Below the pieces are notes generated by a model. It did no database searches. It saw only the letters and a list, made by a program, of their open reading frames with translations, and was not told the DNA's origin. From Streptomyces sp. NBC_00390 (GTDB taxonomy: Bacteria > Actinomycetota > Actinomycetes > Streptomycetales > Streptomycetaceae), in the NCBI RefSeq assembly GCF_036057275.1, contig NZ_CP107945.1, positions 4,092,001 through 4,156,000 of the forward strand: DNA of 64,000 nt, read 5' to 3'. Positions 8,770-17,549 of the stretch are shown here, one piece after another. The position numbers and the translations under genes are program-made. Numbering within the stretch: the first letter of the stretch is position 1; the number at the start of each line of letters is the position of its first letter.

Positions 8770-9966
8770 TCAGCGCCGCAGCGCCTCCACCGGCTCGATA
8801 CGGGAGGCGCGCCACGCCGGGTAGAGCCCGGCCATCACGCCCGTGAGCAGACCGATCGCCGGGGCGGCCGCCACGGTTGCCGGATGGACGACAGGCGTCC
8901 ACTCCCGTACGAAGGACACGGCGACCACCGTGATCGTGCCGAGCGAGGTGCCGACCAGGCCGCCGAGCAGGCCGAGCGCACCAGACTCCGCGAGGAACTG
9001 GGCGGTGATGTGACGGCCCCGGGCACCGAGGGAACGGCGCAGGCCGATCTCGCCGGTGCGTTCCAGGACGGCCACGAGCGTGGTGTTGGCGATACCGACC
9101 GCGCCGATGACGAGACAGATTCCGGCGAGCAGCAGGAAGAGCTGGTCGAGGTCGGAGGAGACGCTGGAGCGCAGCTGCTTCGGGTCGGGCGGCGGCACGG
9201 CCTTGAACCGGTCCGCATGGGCGGGGTCCAGGGCGAGCGGTGCCTCGCGGGCGATCTGCCGGGCGGCGCCGAGCTCGGTGGAGACGATCATGCGGGCGCG
9301 CTCCTCGCCCGGCGGACCCCAGATCGCCTTGGCGGCCTTGGCCGGGATGATCACGGAGAGCAGCAGATCGGGCTTGCGGTCGACGTCGGAGACGATGCCG
9401 ATGACGGTGAACGGCTGCCCGCCGATGAACACCGCGGGCTGTGTCTCCAGGCTGGTGACACCCAGTCGTGCGGCCATGGCGCTGCCGATGACGGCGACCT
9501 GCTCCCGGCGGTCGTCGTGGAAGCGGTCGAAGGTACGGCCCTGGCCGAGCGTCGGCCCGGCGGCGGCGAGAACGCCGGGCGACGCGGCGACGACCTTGAC
9601 GTTCTCCCCGGCTCCGGTGTCGCCGACGGGCGCGGCCCGCACGGTCTCGTCCCCGGGGAGGGGGACCGTCCAGTAGACCCCGGCGTGCCGGGCGCCGTCC
9701 AGCGCTTCGATGCGGGCGTCGGCGTCGTCGGGGAAGGAGAGGGGAACCAGGTCGGGCCGTGCACCGCCGGTGTCCTCGACGGCCACCTCGGTCGCGGTCA
9801 GCGCGTTGAAGCGGGCGTCGATCTGGGACGAGGTGGTCGCCGTGAGCCCGAGCACGGCGACGAACGTGCCCACTCCGAGGACGGTGCCGAGCGCGGTGAG
9901 TGCCGAGCGCGCCGGGCGCTGGAGCATGCCGGCGGCGGCTTCCTGGAGCAGATCGCGGACGTTCAC
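8770..9966 (-). CDS. MacB/FtsX-type ABC transporter permease
   Basis: 398 aa from GTG 9966, which overlaps the ATPase stop (GTGA). One TM near residues 20-45, a large ~200-residue MacB_PCD-like extracytoplasmic domain, then three TMs of the FtsX domain in the C-terminal 130 residues (region IGAVGIANTTLVAVLERTGEIGLRRSLGARG, the family hallmark loop). This is the mechanotransmission type of ABC exporter, working with the ATPase and HlyD-like adaptor encoded just upstream. Substrate unknown: peptide, lipid or envelope component. Confidence 0.9.
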   Translation of the reverse strand: MNVRDLLQEAAAGMLQRPARSALTALGTVLGVGTFVAVLGLTATTSSQIDARFNALTATEVAVEDTGGARPDLVPLSFPDDADARIEALDGARHAGVYWTVPLPGDETVRAAPVGDTGAGENVKVVAASPGVLAAAGPTLGQGRTFDRFHDDRREQVAVIGSAMAARLGVTSLETQPAVFIGGQPFTVIGIVSDVDRKPDLLLSVIIPAKAAKAIWGPPGEERARMIVSTELGAARQIAREAPLALDPAHADRFKAVPPPDPKQLRSSVSSDLDQLFLLLAGICLVIGAVGIANTTLVAVLERTGEIGLRRSLGARGRHITAQFLAESGALGLLGGLVGTSLGTITVVAVSFVREWTPVVHPATVAAAPAIGLLTGVMAGLYPAWRASRIEPVEALRR

Positions 9967-11084
9967 CGGGCTCCCGCCACGGCGCTGCGGCCGAGGTCCT
10001 CGCTGAGCACGCCGTCGCGGATGCGTACGGTGCGGGCTCCCCGGGAGGCGACCGCCGGATCGTGGGTGATGACGACGATCGTCATCCCGTCCGCATGCAG
10101 CTCGTCGAGCAACTCCAGGATCGAGGCGGCGGTGGCGGTGTCGAGGTTTCCGGTCGGCTCGTCGCACAGCAGCAAGGAGGGCCGGGAGACCAGGGCCCGG
10201 GCGATGGCGACGCGCTGGCGCTCGCCGCCGGACAGCCGGGTGGGCAGGGAGTGGACGCGGTGGCCGAGTCCTACCCGTTCCAGCACGGTGGTGGCCCGCT
10301 TCCGGCGCTCGGCGCGCGGCACGGTGTTGTTGTAGACCATCGCGAGCAGGACGTTGTCCAGCGCCGAGCGCAGCGGCAGCAGGTGGAACGACTGGAACAC
10401 GAACCCGATCCGGCTGCCGCGCAGGGCGGTTCGGGGCCCCTCCTTGAGCGCGCCGGTGTCGATGCCGTCCAGGAGGTACGTACCGGCGGTGGGCTTGTCC
10501 AGCAGTCCCGCGATGTTGAGGAACGTGGACTTCCCGGAGCCGGAGGGCCCGACGACGGTCACGTACTCACCGGCTCCGATCGTCAGCTCGGCCGCCCTCA
10601 GTGCGTGGACGGGCGGCGGCCCGGGGTAGGTGAGGGCGACGCCGCGGAGCTCTATGACGGGCGCGTCCGCAGCGGGGAAGGCCTGCGCCGGGACGGACCC
10701 GTCCGGCGCCCCGGCCCGTTCAGCGTCCGTGGCGCCGTTCCCGGGAAGACATTCCGCCGGGGCGGAGGGGGTCCCGGCCGGGCCGGCACCGCCCCCACGG
10801 GCATCACCCGCATCGCCGGACACCACTCCGGCCGGACGCCCGCCCACCGCACCGGCACCGCCCCCACGGGCATCACCCGCATCGCCGGACACCACTCCGG
10901 CCGGACGCCCGCCCACCGCACCGCCCACCGCGCCGGCCAACGGCCCATCAGCCTGGCCCCGCGCGACCCCGCTTCCGCCCGGCGACGCATCGTGCGGACC
11001 GGTCACACCGCCGTGCCCCGCCGGGGCGGACACGGTCCCGGTGGGACCGGCCGGACGAGCGTCCGACGGGTCCGGCCCGGTCAC
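9963..11084 (-). CDS. ABC transporter ATP-binding protein (MacB/LolD-like) with long N-terminal extension
   Basis: 373 aa. The ATPase core is ~145-370: Walker A GPSGSGKST, Q-loop FVFQSFHL, signature LSGGERQRVAIARAL, Walker B LLLCDEPTGNLD, H-switch VITHD. Before it lie ~140 residues of Gly/Ala/Pro-rich low-complexity sequence containing an exact 23-residue duplication. Starting at ATG 11084 gives an ATGA overlap with the adaptor stop, which supports the long form; in-frame alternatives for a short form exist but have weaker context. The middle gene of an adaptor-ATPase-permease operon. Confidence 0.85.
   Translation of the reverse strand: MTGPDPSDARPAGPTGTVSAPAGHGGVTGPHDASPGGSGVARGQADGPLAGAVGGAVGGRPAGVVSGDAGDARGGGAGAVGGRPAGVVSGDAGDARGGGAGPAGTPSAPAECLPGNGATDAERAGAPDGSVPAQAFPAADAPVIELRGVALTYPGPPPVHALRAAELTIGAGEYVTVVGPSGSGKSTFLNIAGLLDKPTAGTYLLDGIDTGALKEGPRTALRGSRIGFVFQSFHLLPLRSALDNVLLAMVYNNTVPRAERRKRATTVLERVGLGHRVHSLPTRLSGGERQRVAIARALVSRPSLLLCDEPTGNLDTATAASILELLDELHADGMTIVVITHDPAVASRGARTVRIRDGVLSEDLGRSAVAGAR
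10783..10920. repeat. Exact 69-bp tandem duplication inside the ATPase gene
   Basis: The segment 10783-10851 is repeated without mismatch at 10852-10920. 69 bp is 23 codons, so the reading frame is kept and the protein gains a second copy of the peptide beginning GAVGGRPAGVV. It lies in the disordered N-terminal extension, not in the ATPase fold. Confidence 0.9.
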
Positions 11085-12481
11085 GGCGCGCCGGCCTTCG
11101 TCTCGCCCACCACGACCCGGTCGCCCTCGGACAGACGTCCGCCGCGCACCGGCTGCACCTCCACGAAGCCGTCGCCCGAGATCCCCACGCGTACCTCGAC
11201 CCGGCGGCGGGTGTCGCCGTTCTTCCCGGGTCCAGCGACCATCACCGTCGTACGGGAGTCCGCGCCCGCGAAGACCGCGGACACCGGGACCACCAGCACC
11301 TTGCCGTCGGAGGACGCGGCCTGGACCGTCAGCCGTACGTCCTGGCCTGCGAGTTCGGGCGGCAGCGGCTTGTCCGGGGTCACATGCATGGTGAAACCGG
11401 GCAGCCCGCCGTTCTCCGGCTGTGTCTGCCCCTCCTGCTCGGCGCCCGAGGCGCCCGAGGCGCCCGGAGCGGCCGGAGCCGCGATGCCTTCGGTGACCGG
11501 GCCGACCCTGCCCACCGCCTCCGTGCCGGTGAGCTCGGAGTGAATCAGCACCTTCAGACCGGCTCGGACCAGGCCCTTCTCGTGCGGGGCGAGGTTCCCC
11601 TCGACAACGAGCCGCCCGGCGGAGACAGTCATCACCTCGGCGCCCGCCTCGCCGCCGAGCCGTACCCCCAGGCTGTCCACCCGCGCCGGGAAGCTCTCCA
11701 GATAGACGACCTCGCCGACGGGGAGCATCGGTCCGCTCCGGGCCTCGATGGCCGCCAACTCCGCCCGTGCCGCCGCGTAGTCCTCGGACGCCCGGGTCCT
11801 GGCGATGCCTGGCTCGGCGTCCTGCCAGGCACGCCGGGCCGCGGTCACGGTGGCCTGCGCGGCCTTGGTGCTCTCCTCGGCGTCGGGCTGGGCGGGCTGC
11901 GGTTCGTAACCGAGTGCCCGGTAGAGCGCGTTGAGCGCCGCCTTGGTCCCCGTGCCATAGCGGCCGGGCGCGTCCGTGCCGGTGCCGTGGCCGAGTGCGG
12001 ACAGCGCCCGCTGCAGCTGGACGACGTCGTCGCCTTCCGCTCCGGGTTTCAGGTCGCGGTACGCCGGGATCCTGCCCTTCAGCGCGAAGACCGGCCGCCC
12101 GGAGATCTCCACGAGCAACTGGCCGCCCTTGAACGTCTTCCCGGCCTTGAGGGGCAGCTTGGTGACGACGGGTTTCGCGGCCCCGCCCTCGCCCCCGCCG
12201 CCGACGACGGGCGCCACGGTCAGGGTCTGGCCGGCCACGACCGTGCCGCGTACCACCAGGGAGTCCGTGAGCACCCGGCGCTCGACCGGCGCGGTGAGCA
12301 CGTCGGCCGGCGGCGGGCCCGCGTCCGCCGCGGCCTGGGCCGGTGACTTGATGCCGGTGGAGGCGAGCACTGCGGCAGCAGTGAGCAGCACGGCAGCGCC
12401 GGCCACGCCGAGAAGCAGCCGCCGGCGCCTTCGGTGTCCCTCGCTCCTGTTGCTGTCGCTGCTCGTGCCGCTCTCGCTCAT
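11081..12481 (-). CDS. HlyD-like periplasmic adaptor with peptidoglycan-binding domain
   Basis: 466 aa from ATG 12481. Short basic cytoplasmic N-terminus, one TM (~32-52, LLLGVAGAAVLLTAAAVLAS), a lipoyl/barrel-sandwich half, then a PG_binding_1-like segment (region ~150-200, LKPGAEGDDVVQLQRALSAL), a coiled-coil-like hairpin, and the C-terminal beta-barrel and membrane-proximal domain. It is the third element of a MacAB-like tripartite export assembly adapted to a Gram-positive wall. Overlaps the ATPase start by 4 bp. Confidence 0.85.
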   Translation of the reverse strand: MSESGTSSDSNRSEGHRRRRRLLLGVAGAAVLLTAAAVLASTGIKSPAQAAADAGPPPADVLTAPVERRVLTDSLVVRGTVVAGQTLTVAPVVGGGGEGGAAKPVVTKLPLKAGKTFKGGQLLVEISGRPVFALKGRIPAYRDLKPGAEGDDVVQLQRALSALGHGTGTDAPGRYGTGTKAALNALYRALGYEPQPAQPDAEESTKAAQATVTAARRAWQDAEPGIARTRASEDYAAARAELAAIEARSGPMLPVGEVVYLESFPARVDSLGVRLGGEAGAEVMTVSAGRLVVEGNLAPHEKGLVRAGLKVLIHSELTGTEAVGRVGPVTEGIAAPAAPGASGASGAEQEGQTQPENGGLPGFTMHVTPDKPLPPELAGQDVRLTVQAASSDGKVLVVPVSAVFAGADSRTTVMVAGPGKNGDTRRRVEVRVGISGDGFVEVQPVRGGRLSEGDRVVVGETKAGAP

Positions 12482-12501
12482 CGGTCCCTCACCAGCTCTG
12501 C

Positions 12502-13215
12502 TCAGTGGGCGGCCTGGTATCCCCTGTGGTCGATCGCCCCGACGATCTTGTCGGCGTCGGAGACCAGGGCGTGGTCGGTGGTGTGCAGGACCGCCCCGAG
12601 GTACATCCCGGAGTGAACCCAGCGAGCCACCGTCACGGCGCCCGGGTCCGGGCAGTCCAGCCGCCACGTCCGCGCGGTGAGCACTTCGTCGGCCCTGCTG
12701 GTGAGGTCCTGGTGCCGCGGGGCGGTGGCCGGCTCGCAGGTGGGGGTGGCCGCGTCCTGCCAGGCCGTCGTATCGGTGAGCTGCCGTGCGTCGTACATGT
12801 CGTAGGACTGCGGGTGCATGACATAGATCCGCAGCAGTTCGGGTGCGGCGCAGCCCGCCTGCTTCGCAGTGGTACGGGTGAGGCAGAGCGTACGGTTCGG
12901 GCCTGCGGAGGCGCGCCAGCCCTCGGGGACGGTGACGACGAGCCCCTGCACCTCGACCCGCTTGCCGCTGAGCTTCACGGGTGGCGGCTGCGCCGGCAGG
13001 TCGGTGTGGTCCGACGGCCGTACGAAGCGGTCCTCGCCGGTCCCGCGCGGGTCGGTCACCGGCTTCGACGGCTTCGGGCTCGCGGACGGGGCCGGGGAGC
13101 CCTTAGCCGCGTCCTTGCCCGACCCGCCGGTCCCGCCTGCCCCGTCGGTCGAGCAGCCGGCCAGGGCCAGTACGAGTGCGGCCCCGACCAGGGCCCTGGT
13201 GGCGTCAGTTCTCAT
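12502..13215 (-). CDS. Putative lipoprotein of the export operon
   Basis: 237 aa from ATG 13215. Signal peptide with lipobox LALAGC (C ~20), then a Ser/Pro/Lys-rich linker (~25-60) and a globular domain of ~170 residues with six cysteines. Family not recognised. The start lies inside the upstream lipoprotein gene (11-bp overlap) and the stop is 20 bp before the adaptor gene, so it is part of the operon. Extracytoplasmic, lipid-anchored; a substrate-handling or immunity role is only a guess. Confidence 0.75.
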   Translation of the reverse strand: MRTDATRALVGAALVLALAGCSTDGAGGTGGSGKDAAKGSPAPSASPKPSKPVTDPRGTGEDRFVRPSDHTDLPAQPPPVKLSGKRVEVQGLVVTVPEGWRASAGPNRTLCLTRTTAKQAGCAAPELLRIYVMHPQSYDMYDARQLTDTTAWQDAATPTCEPATAPRHQDLTSRADEVLTARTWRLDCPDPGAVTVARWVHSGMYLGAVLHTTDHALVSDADKIVGAIDHRGYQAAH

Positions 13216-14155
13216 CGGCCAGCACCTTGGCGGCGTTGCGCGACTCGTTGCGGTACTGCTCGCGTGTCGCCTGGACCGCCTCCCCGTGCTTCTCCAGCAC
13301 CTCGTTCTGGTAGGCGCTCTCCACCTGGAACCAGACGGTGGCCAGCCGGGTCTCCTGCTTGCACCGCACGTCGGCCTCTGCCGTGGTCCGTTCCTGGGCG
13401 GTGGGCGCCGGGCCCTTCCAGCGGGCGTCCTCATGGACCTCCCAGATGCCCTTGTAGGCGTAACCGGCCTTCTTCATGCACGACACCCAGGCATGGGACA
13501 CCTTGCGCACCCGACTGTCGTTCTCCGTGCGCTTGAACGCCTCTTCGTCCAGCACGTTGACGTCGATCACGGGCTTCTTCGACGCCCCTTGACCGAGCTT
13601 TCGGCGCGCCTCGCCGAAGCAGCCGCCTTCGGGTATGCCGCCCGCCTTCGGCTGCGCCGTCCGCTTGGCGCCGCCACCGATGTCTCCCGATTCGCCGAAC
13701 AGCAGCAGGCTGTACTGCTCGTCGGAGATCCCCTTCGGACGCCGGCTTTCGTCCGCCGAACCGTCGCTGCCCGGCATCCTGTCCGGCATGTGGTTCGGGG
13801 ACGGGTGGTATCCGTAGATCCGCGCGTCGTCCGCGCTGATCAGGCCGTAACGCCGCCCGTTGGCGTTGAACTTCGACGGCTCGTCGGTGATCTTCGCCGG
13901 TGGGATCGTGTAGCCGAAACGCTTGGCGCAGGACCGCATGAGCACGTCCTCCGCGCGCAGCACGTCCCGGTCCGAGATGGACGCGTTGTGGAACTCGTCG
14001 AGCGGCAACTTGATGTCGCTGCCCGTCCGCACGGTCAGTGCGGTGTCGAGCGGCGGCTCCTTGCCGCCCTGCCCCTTGGATTCCGGGCCGCCCGTGGCGG
14101 AGCAGCCGGTGGCGAGGAGCAGGGCGCCCAGGAGCGCGATGGTGCGTCTGTTCAC
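13205..14155 (-). CDS. Putative lipoprotein, first gene of the export operon
   Basis: 316 aa from GTG 14155. The N-terminus MNRRTIALLGALLLATGC is a classical lipoprotein signal with lipobox ending at C18. The mature part is hydrophilic and helical, with the CMKKAGY-type motif (region WVSCMKKAGYAYKG) and a related MRSCAKRFGY motif. These resemble paired Cys-containing helices found in secreted actinobacterial hypothetical proteins near HlyD/ABC operons. Function unknown. Linked to the next four minus-strand genes by overlap or very short gaps. Confidence 0.75.
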   Translation of the reverse strand: MNRRTIALLGALLLATGCSATGGPESKGQGGKEPPLDTALTVRTGSDIKLPLDEFHNASISDRDVLRAEDVLMRSCAKRFGYTIPPAKITDEPSKFNANGRRYGLISADDARIYGYHPSPNHMPDRMPGSDGSADESRRPKGISDEQYSLLLFGESGDIGGGAKRTAQPKAGGIPEGGCFGEARRKLGQGASKKPVIDVNVLDEEAFKRTENDSRVRKVSHAWVSCMKKAGYAYKGIWEVHEDARWKGPAPTAQERTTAEADVRCKQETRLATVWFQVESAYQNEVLEKHGEAVQATREQYRNESRNAAKVLADEN

Positions 14156-14183
14156 GCGGATACGACCTCGACCGTCAAAAGGA

Positions 14184-14627
14184 TCAGATAAAGGCGTGCG
14201 AATTGGCCCTGTTGTCAAGGCTGTTGCCGAAGACATTCACCTTGCCGCCCTTGGGGACGGTGTAGTGACGGCCACCCCAGCCCGAGTTGTAGTAGACGCG
14301 CACCACCTTGCCGGTGTCCCGGTTCCAGGCGCCCGTTGCATTCATGACCGATCCGTCCGTGCCGTTGTACAGCGGGTACTTTTCGGTCGGGCTGTTCTTC
14401 CAGACGTAGAGCAGGTCCGTCCACTGCGGACGGGTGTAGAAGGTGTCGCGGTGCCAACCGTTGTACGTCGACAGGTTCGTGCTGCCCGAGTGCGAGAAGA
14501 AGCAGACCTCGCCCGCATCGCAGTATCCGTCGCCCTCGCTCGCGGCCGATGCCTGACCGGCACCGCCGACCACCGTCGCCGCCGCCATCAGGGCCGTCGC
14601 GGCCATGGCAGTGAGCTGTTTGCGCAT
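14184..14627 (-). CDS. Secreted peptidase inhibitor I36 / beta-gamma-crystallin-like protein
   Basis: 147 aa. Signal peptide (~1-28, AQA-like cleavage GQASA). The mature domain starts with a cysteine pair (YCDAGEVCFFSH) and continues with aromatic, Asn/Gly-rich beta segments (YVWKNS, VRVYYNSGWGGRHYTV), the pattern of the I36 family that includes the Streptomyces metalloprotease inhibitor SMPI. Secreted. Ends 28 bp before the lipoprotein/export genes, so it may be co-transcribed; cargo status is speculative. Confidence 0.8.
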   Translation of the reverse strand: MRKQLTAMAATALMAAATVVGGAGQASAASEGDGYCDAGEVCFFSHSGSTNLSTYNGWHRDTFYTRPQWTDLLYVWKNSPTEKYPLYNGTDGSVMNATGAWNRDTGKVVRVYYNSGWGGRHYTVPKGGKVNVFGNSLDNRANSHAFI

Positions 14628-14731
14628 GATTACCCCCCGTAGTGATCTTGGCGACTCTCGAGGCTATCCGCTGGCACCGAAGCGTTCAACTGCCTAAATT
14701 GACAGGGCACTTCAGGGGACGGGGGGGCTGA

Positions 14732-14998
14732 ATGACAGCAATCCAGGGTGCCGTCATGGGCGCAATCCAGCGGCTTCCACGACTGTCCGCTCGTGAGCAC
14801 GACGTACTCGTCGCTCTCCGGGACGCGGTTGACGATGCGACTGCCGCAGCGGAATTGAAGGTCAAAGAGCGGACCGTTAAATTCCATGTCGCCAATATGC
14901 GCGCGAAACTGGGGGACATCAGCCGCACACAGCTGTGCGCGGTCGCCGCACTGCACCAGTTACTGAGGTGCGCTTCCTGCCCGGTCCCGCCTGCCTGA
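14732..14998 (+). CDS. Small stand-alone LuxR-type HTH protein
   Basis: 88 aa, ATG 14732 with GGGGGGG at ~14718-14724. Residues ~15-75 form a complete LuxR/FixJ C-terminal HTH: LSAREHDVLVAL, then AAAELKVKERTVKFHVANMRAKLG, then SRTQLCAVA. There is no receiver or sensor domain upstream, so it is an orphan output domain with a C-terminal extension holding two cysteines (RCASCP). It may bind DNA constitutively or as a partner of another regulator. Divergent from the I36 gene. Confidence 0.8.
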   Translation: MTAIQGAVMGAIQRLPRLSAREHDVLVALRDAVDDATAAAELKVKERTVKFHVANMRAKLGDISRTQLCAVAALHQLLRCASCPVPPA

Positions 14999-15038
14999 GA
15001 GACGGGCGGCGCGAGGGCGGTACGGCCGGCTGCTGACT

Positions 15039-15073
<35 letters not shown>

Positions 15074-15078
15074 ACGCG

Positions 15079-15110
15079 AACGCCCGGCCGGAAGAACCCG
15101 GCCGGGCGTT
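15079..15110. terminator. Hairpin terminator
   Basis: Perfect 13-bp inverted repeat (15079-15091 with 15098-15110), 6-nt loop, between the convergent LuxR-type and E2 genes. Its right end overlaps the parS site by three bases. Confidence 0.8.
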
Positions 15111-15121
15111 TCACGTGAAAC
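15108..15121. other. parS: parS site (perfect Streptomyces consensus)
   Basis: GTTTCACGTGAAAC, a perfect 14-bp palindrome identical to the ParB-binding parS consensus of Streptomyces, where such sites cluster around oriC. Intergenic, 6 bp downstream of the E2 stop codon. Confidence 0.9.
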
Positions 15122-15127
15122 AGGACA

Positions 15128-16552
15128 TCAGGCCCAGGTGATGAGCCGCTTCGGCTGCTCCAGGATCGCCGCGACATCCGCAAGGACCTTGGAGCCCAGC
15201 TCGCCGTCGACCAGACGATGGTCGAAGGAGAGCGCCAGTGTGGTGACCTGACGGGGCTTGACCTTGCCCTTGTGGACCCAGGGCTGGAGCTTGATCGCAC
15301 CGACCGCGAGGATCGCGGATTCACCGGGGTTGAGGATCGGCGTACCGGTGTCGACACCGAAGACGCCGACGTTGGTGATGGTCACCGTGCCGCCCTGCAT
15401 CGCCGCCGGGGTGGTCTTGCCCTCGCGGGCCGTGGCGACCAGTTCGCCCAGCGACTGCGCCAGTTCGGGCAGGGTCTTCTCGTGCGCGTCCTTGATGTTC
15501 GGCACGATCAGACCGCGCGGCGTGGCCGCCGCGATGCCCAGGTTGACGTAGTGCTTCTGCACGATCTCCTGGTTGGCCTCGTCCCAGGAGGCGTTGACCC
15601 CGGGGTTCCGCTTGATCGCGACCAGCAGTGCCTTGGCGATCAGCAGCAGCGGATTGACCCGCAGCCCCGCCATGTCCTTGTCGGCCTTGAGCTCCTCGAC
15701 AAGCTTCATCGTCCGGGTCACGTCGAGCGTGATGAACTCCGTGACATGCGGCGCGGTGAAGGCGCTGCCGACCATCGCGGCGGCAGTCACCTTCCGTACG
15801 CCCTTGATCGGGACACGGGTCTCGCGCAGACCGGCGACGGGTGCCCCGGCCGCCTCCGCCCCTGCCAGAGCCGGCTCCGGCGCGGGCATGGCCACGGGCG
15901 CGACGACCGGCGCCGCGGCCGGAGCGGGTGCGGCCGCCGCGTGCACGTCCTCGCGGGTGATGACGCCGTCCGGGCCGGTCGGGGTGATCTGCGCCAGATC
16001 GACACCGAGGTCCTTGGCGAGCTTGCGCACCGGCGGCTTCGCCAGCGGGCGCGGACCTGCCGGGGCGGTGGTCCCGTGGCCGTTCATCTCCGCCTGGATG
16101 GCGGCGGCAGCGGCCTGCTCCGGGACGCCGGCCGCAGCCTTGCGGGGGCGGCGCTTGGTGGAGCTCTCCGCGACGCCGTAGCCGACGAGCACGGGCTGGC
16201 GGCCCTGCGGCTGAGCCTTCTCCTCCGGCTCGGCGGCCGCGAGCGAGGGCTCGGTGGCCGCCGGCGGCGGCTCCTCGACGGGACCCGACCCCGGCGCCAC
16301 GTCGATCGTGATGATCGACGTGCCGACGTCGACGGTCGTGCCCTCCTCGAAGCGCAGCTCGTGCACCACACCGTCGTACGGAATCGGCAGCTCGACGGCC
16401 GCCTTCGCCGTCTCGACCTCGCACACGACCTGGCCGTCGGTGACGGCGTCGCCGGGCTGGACGTACCACTTGAGGATCTCGGCCTCGGTGAGCCCCTCGC
16501 CCACGTCGGGCATCTTGAACTCGCGGAAGCGGAGTGAAGTGTCTGCAGTCAT
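15128..16552 (-). CDS. bkdC: 2-oxo acid dehydrogenase E2 (dihydrolipoamide acyltransferase), operon 1
   Basis: 474 aa from ATG 16552 (GTG 16558 also possible). N-terminal lipoyl domain with the lipoylated lysine in VETAKAAVEL (~residue 50), an Ala/Pro-rich linker, the peripheral-subunit-binding domain (~190-225, VRKLAKDLGVDL..PTGPDGVITREDV), and the catalytic core with the CoA-acyltransferase motif DHRLVDG near the C-terminus. Accepts the acyl group from E1 and passes it to CoA. Follows E1beta after 14 bp. Branched-chain versus pyruvate specificity cannot be fixed from sequence alone. Confidence 0.9.
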   Translation of the reverse strand: MTADTSLRFREFKMPDVGEGLTEAEILKWYVQPGDAVTDGQVVCEVETAKAAVELPIPYDGVVHELRFEEGTTVDVGTSIITIDVAPGSGPVEEPPPAATEPSLAAAEPEEKAQPQGRQPVLVGYGVAESSTKRRPRKAAAGVPEQAAAAAIQAEMNGHGTTAPAGPRPLAKPPVRKLAKDLGVDLAQITPTGPDGVITREDVHAAAAPAPAAAPVVAPVAMPAPEPALAGAEAAGAPVAGLRETRVPIKGVRKVTAAAMVGSAFTAPHVTEFITLDVTRTMKLVEELKADKDMAGLRVNPLLLIAKALLVAIKRNPGVNASWDEANQEIVQKHYVNLGIAAATPRGLIVPNIKDAHEKTLPELAQSLGELVATAREGKTTPAAMQGGTVTITNVGVFGVDTGTPILNPGESAILAVGAIKLQPWVHKGKVKPRQVTTLALSFDHRLVDGELGSKVLADVAAILEQPKRLITWA

Positions 16553-16566
16553 GGTCACGGCACTCC

Positions 16567-17547
16567 TCAGTACGCGAGCGAGCGGTCGACGGCGTCGAGT
16601 ACCCGGTCCAGACCCGGAAGGTACTCCTCCTCGACCCGGGCCGGCGGATACGGGGCATGGAAGCCGCCGACACGCAGAACCGGGGCCTCCAGGTGGTAGA
16701 AGCACCGCTCGGTGATACGAGCGGCGATCTCCGCACCGGAGCCGTAGAAGACCGGCGCCTCGTGGACGACGACCAGCCTGCCGGTCTTCTCGACCGAGGC
16801 CTGGATGGTGTCGAAGTCGATCGGGGACATCGAGCGCAGGTCGAGGACCTCCACCGACTTGCCCTCCTCGGCCGCCGCGGCGGCCGCCTCCACGCAGACC
16901 TTCACCATCGGGCCGTAGGCGGCGAGGGTGAGGTCGGCGCCCTCACGGGCGACGCGGGCCTTGTGCAGCGGGCCGGGGATCGCGTCTACATCGACCTCAC
17001 CCTTGTCCCAGTAGCGGCGCTTCGGCTCGAAGAAGATCACCGGGTCGTCGCTCTGGATGGCTTGCTGGAGCATCCAGTACGCGTCGGAGGAGTTCGAGGG
17101 CGAGACCACCTTGAGGCCCGGGACATGTGCGAAGAGCGCCTCGGGGGACTCGCTGTGGTGCTCGACCGCACCGATTCCGCCGCCGTAGGGGATCCGGACG
17201 ACGACAGGCAGCTTGATCTTGCCGAGAGCACGCGCGTGCATCTTTGCGAGCTGCGTGACGATCTGGTCGTAGGCAGGGAAGACGAACCCGTCGAACTGGA
17301 TCTCCACCACCGGACGGTAGCCGCGCAGCGCGAGACCGATCGCGGTGCCGACGATGCCGGACTCGGCGAGCGGGGTGTCGATGACCCGGTCCTCGCCGAA
17401 GTCCTTCTGCAGTCCGTCGGTGATCCGGAAGACGCCGCCGAGCTTGCCGACGTCCTCGCCCATGATCAGAACCTTGGGGTCGGTCTCGAGGGCCTTGCGC
17501 AGCGACTCGTTGAGCGCCTTCGCGAGAGGGAGCTTCTGTACAGCCAT
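16567..17547 (-). CDS. bkdB: 2-oxo acid dehydrogenase E1 beta subunit, operon 1
   Basis: 326 aa from ATG 17547, two bases after the E1alpha stop. Contains the transketolase-like pyrimidine-binding domain (GEDVGKLGGVFRITDGL, the general-base E in DTPLAESGIVG) and the C-terminal transketolase domain (GRLVVVHEAPVFYGSGAEIAARI). Forms the alpha2beta2 thiamine-diphosphate enzyme that decarboxylates 2-oxo acids. Usual length for the family. Confidence 0.93.
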   Translation of the reverse strand: MAVQKLPLAKALNESLRKALETDPKVLIMGEDVGKLGGVFRITDGLQKDFGEDRVIDTPLAESGIVGTAIGLALRGYRPVVEIQFDGFVFPAYDQIVTQLAKMHARALGKIKLPVVVRIPYGGGIGAVEHHSESPEALFAHVPGLKVVSPSNSSDAYWMLQQAIQSDDPVIFFEPKRRYWDKGEVDVDAIPGPLHKARVAREGADLTLAAYGPMVKVCVEAAAAAAEEGKSVEVLDLRSMSPIDFDTIQASVEKTGRLVVVHEAPVFYGSGAEIAARITERCFYHLEAPVLRVGGFHAPYPPARVEEEYLPGLDRVLDAVDRSLAY

Positions 17548-17549
17548 GA

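Noticed and set aside
15218..16537. Open frame opposite the E2 gene
   Set aside because: Antisense shadow typical of 70% GC coding DNA.
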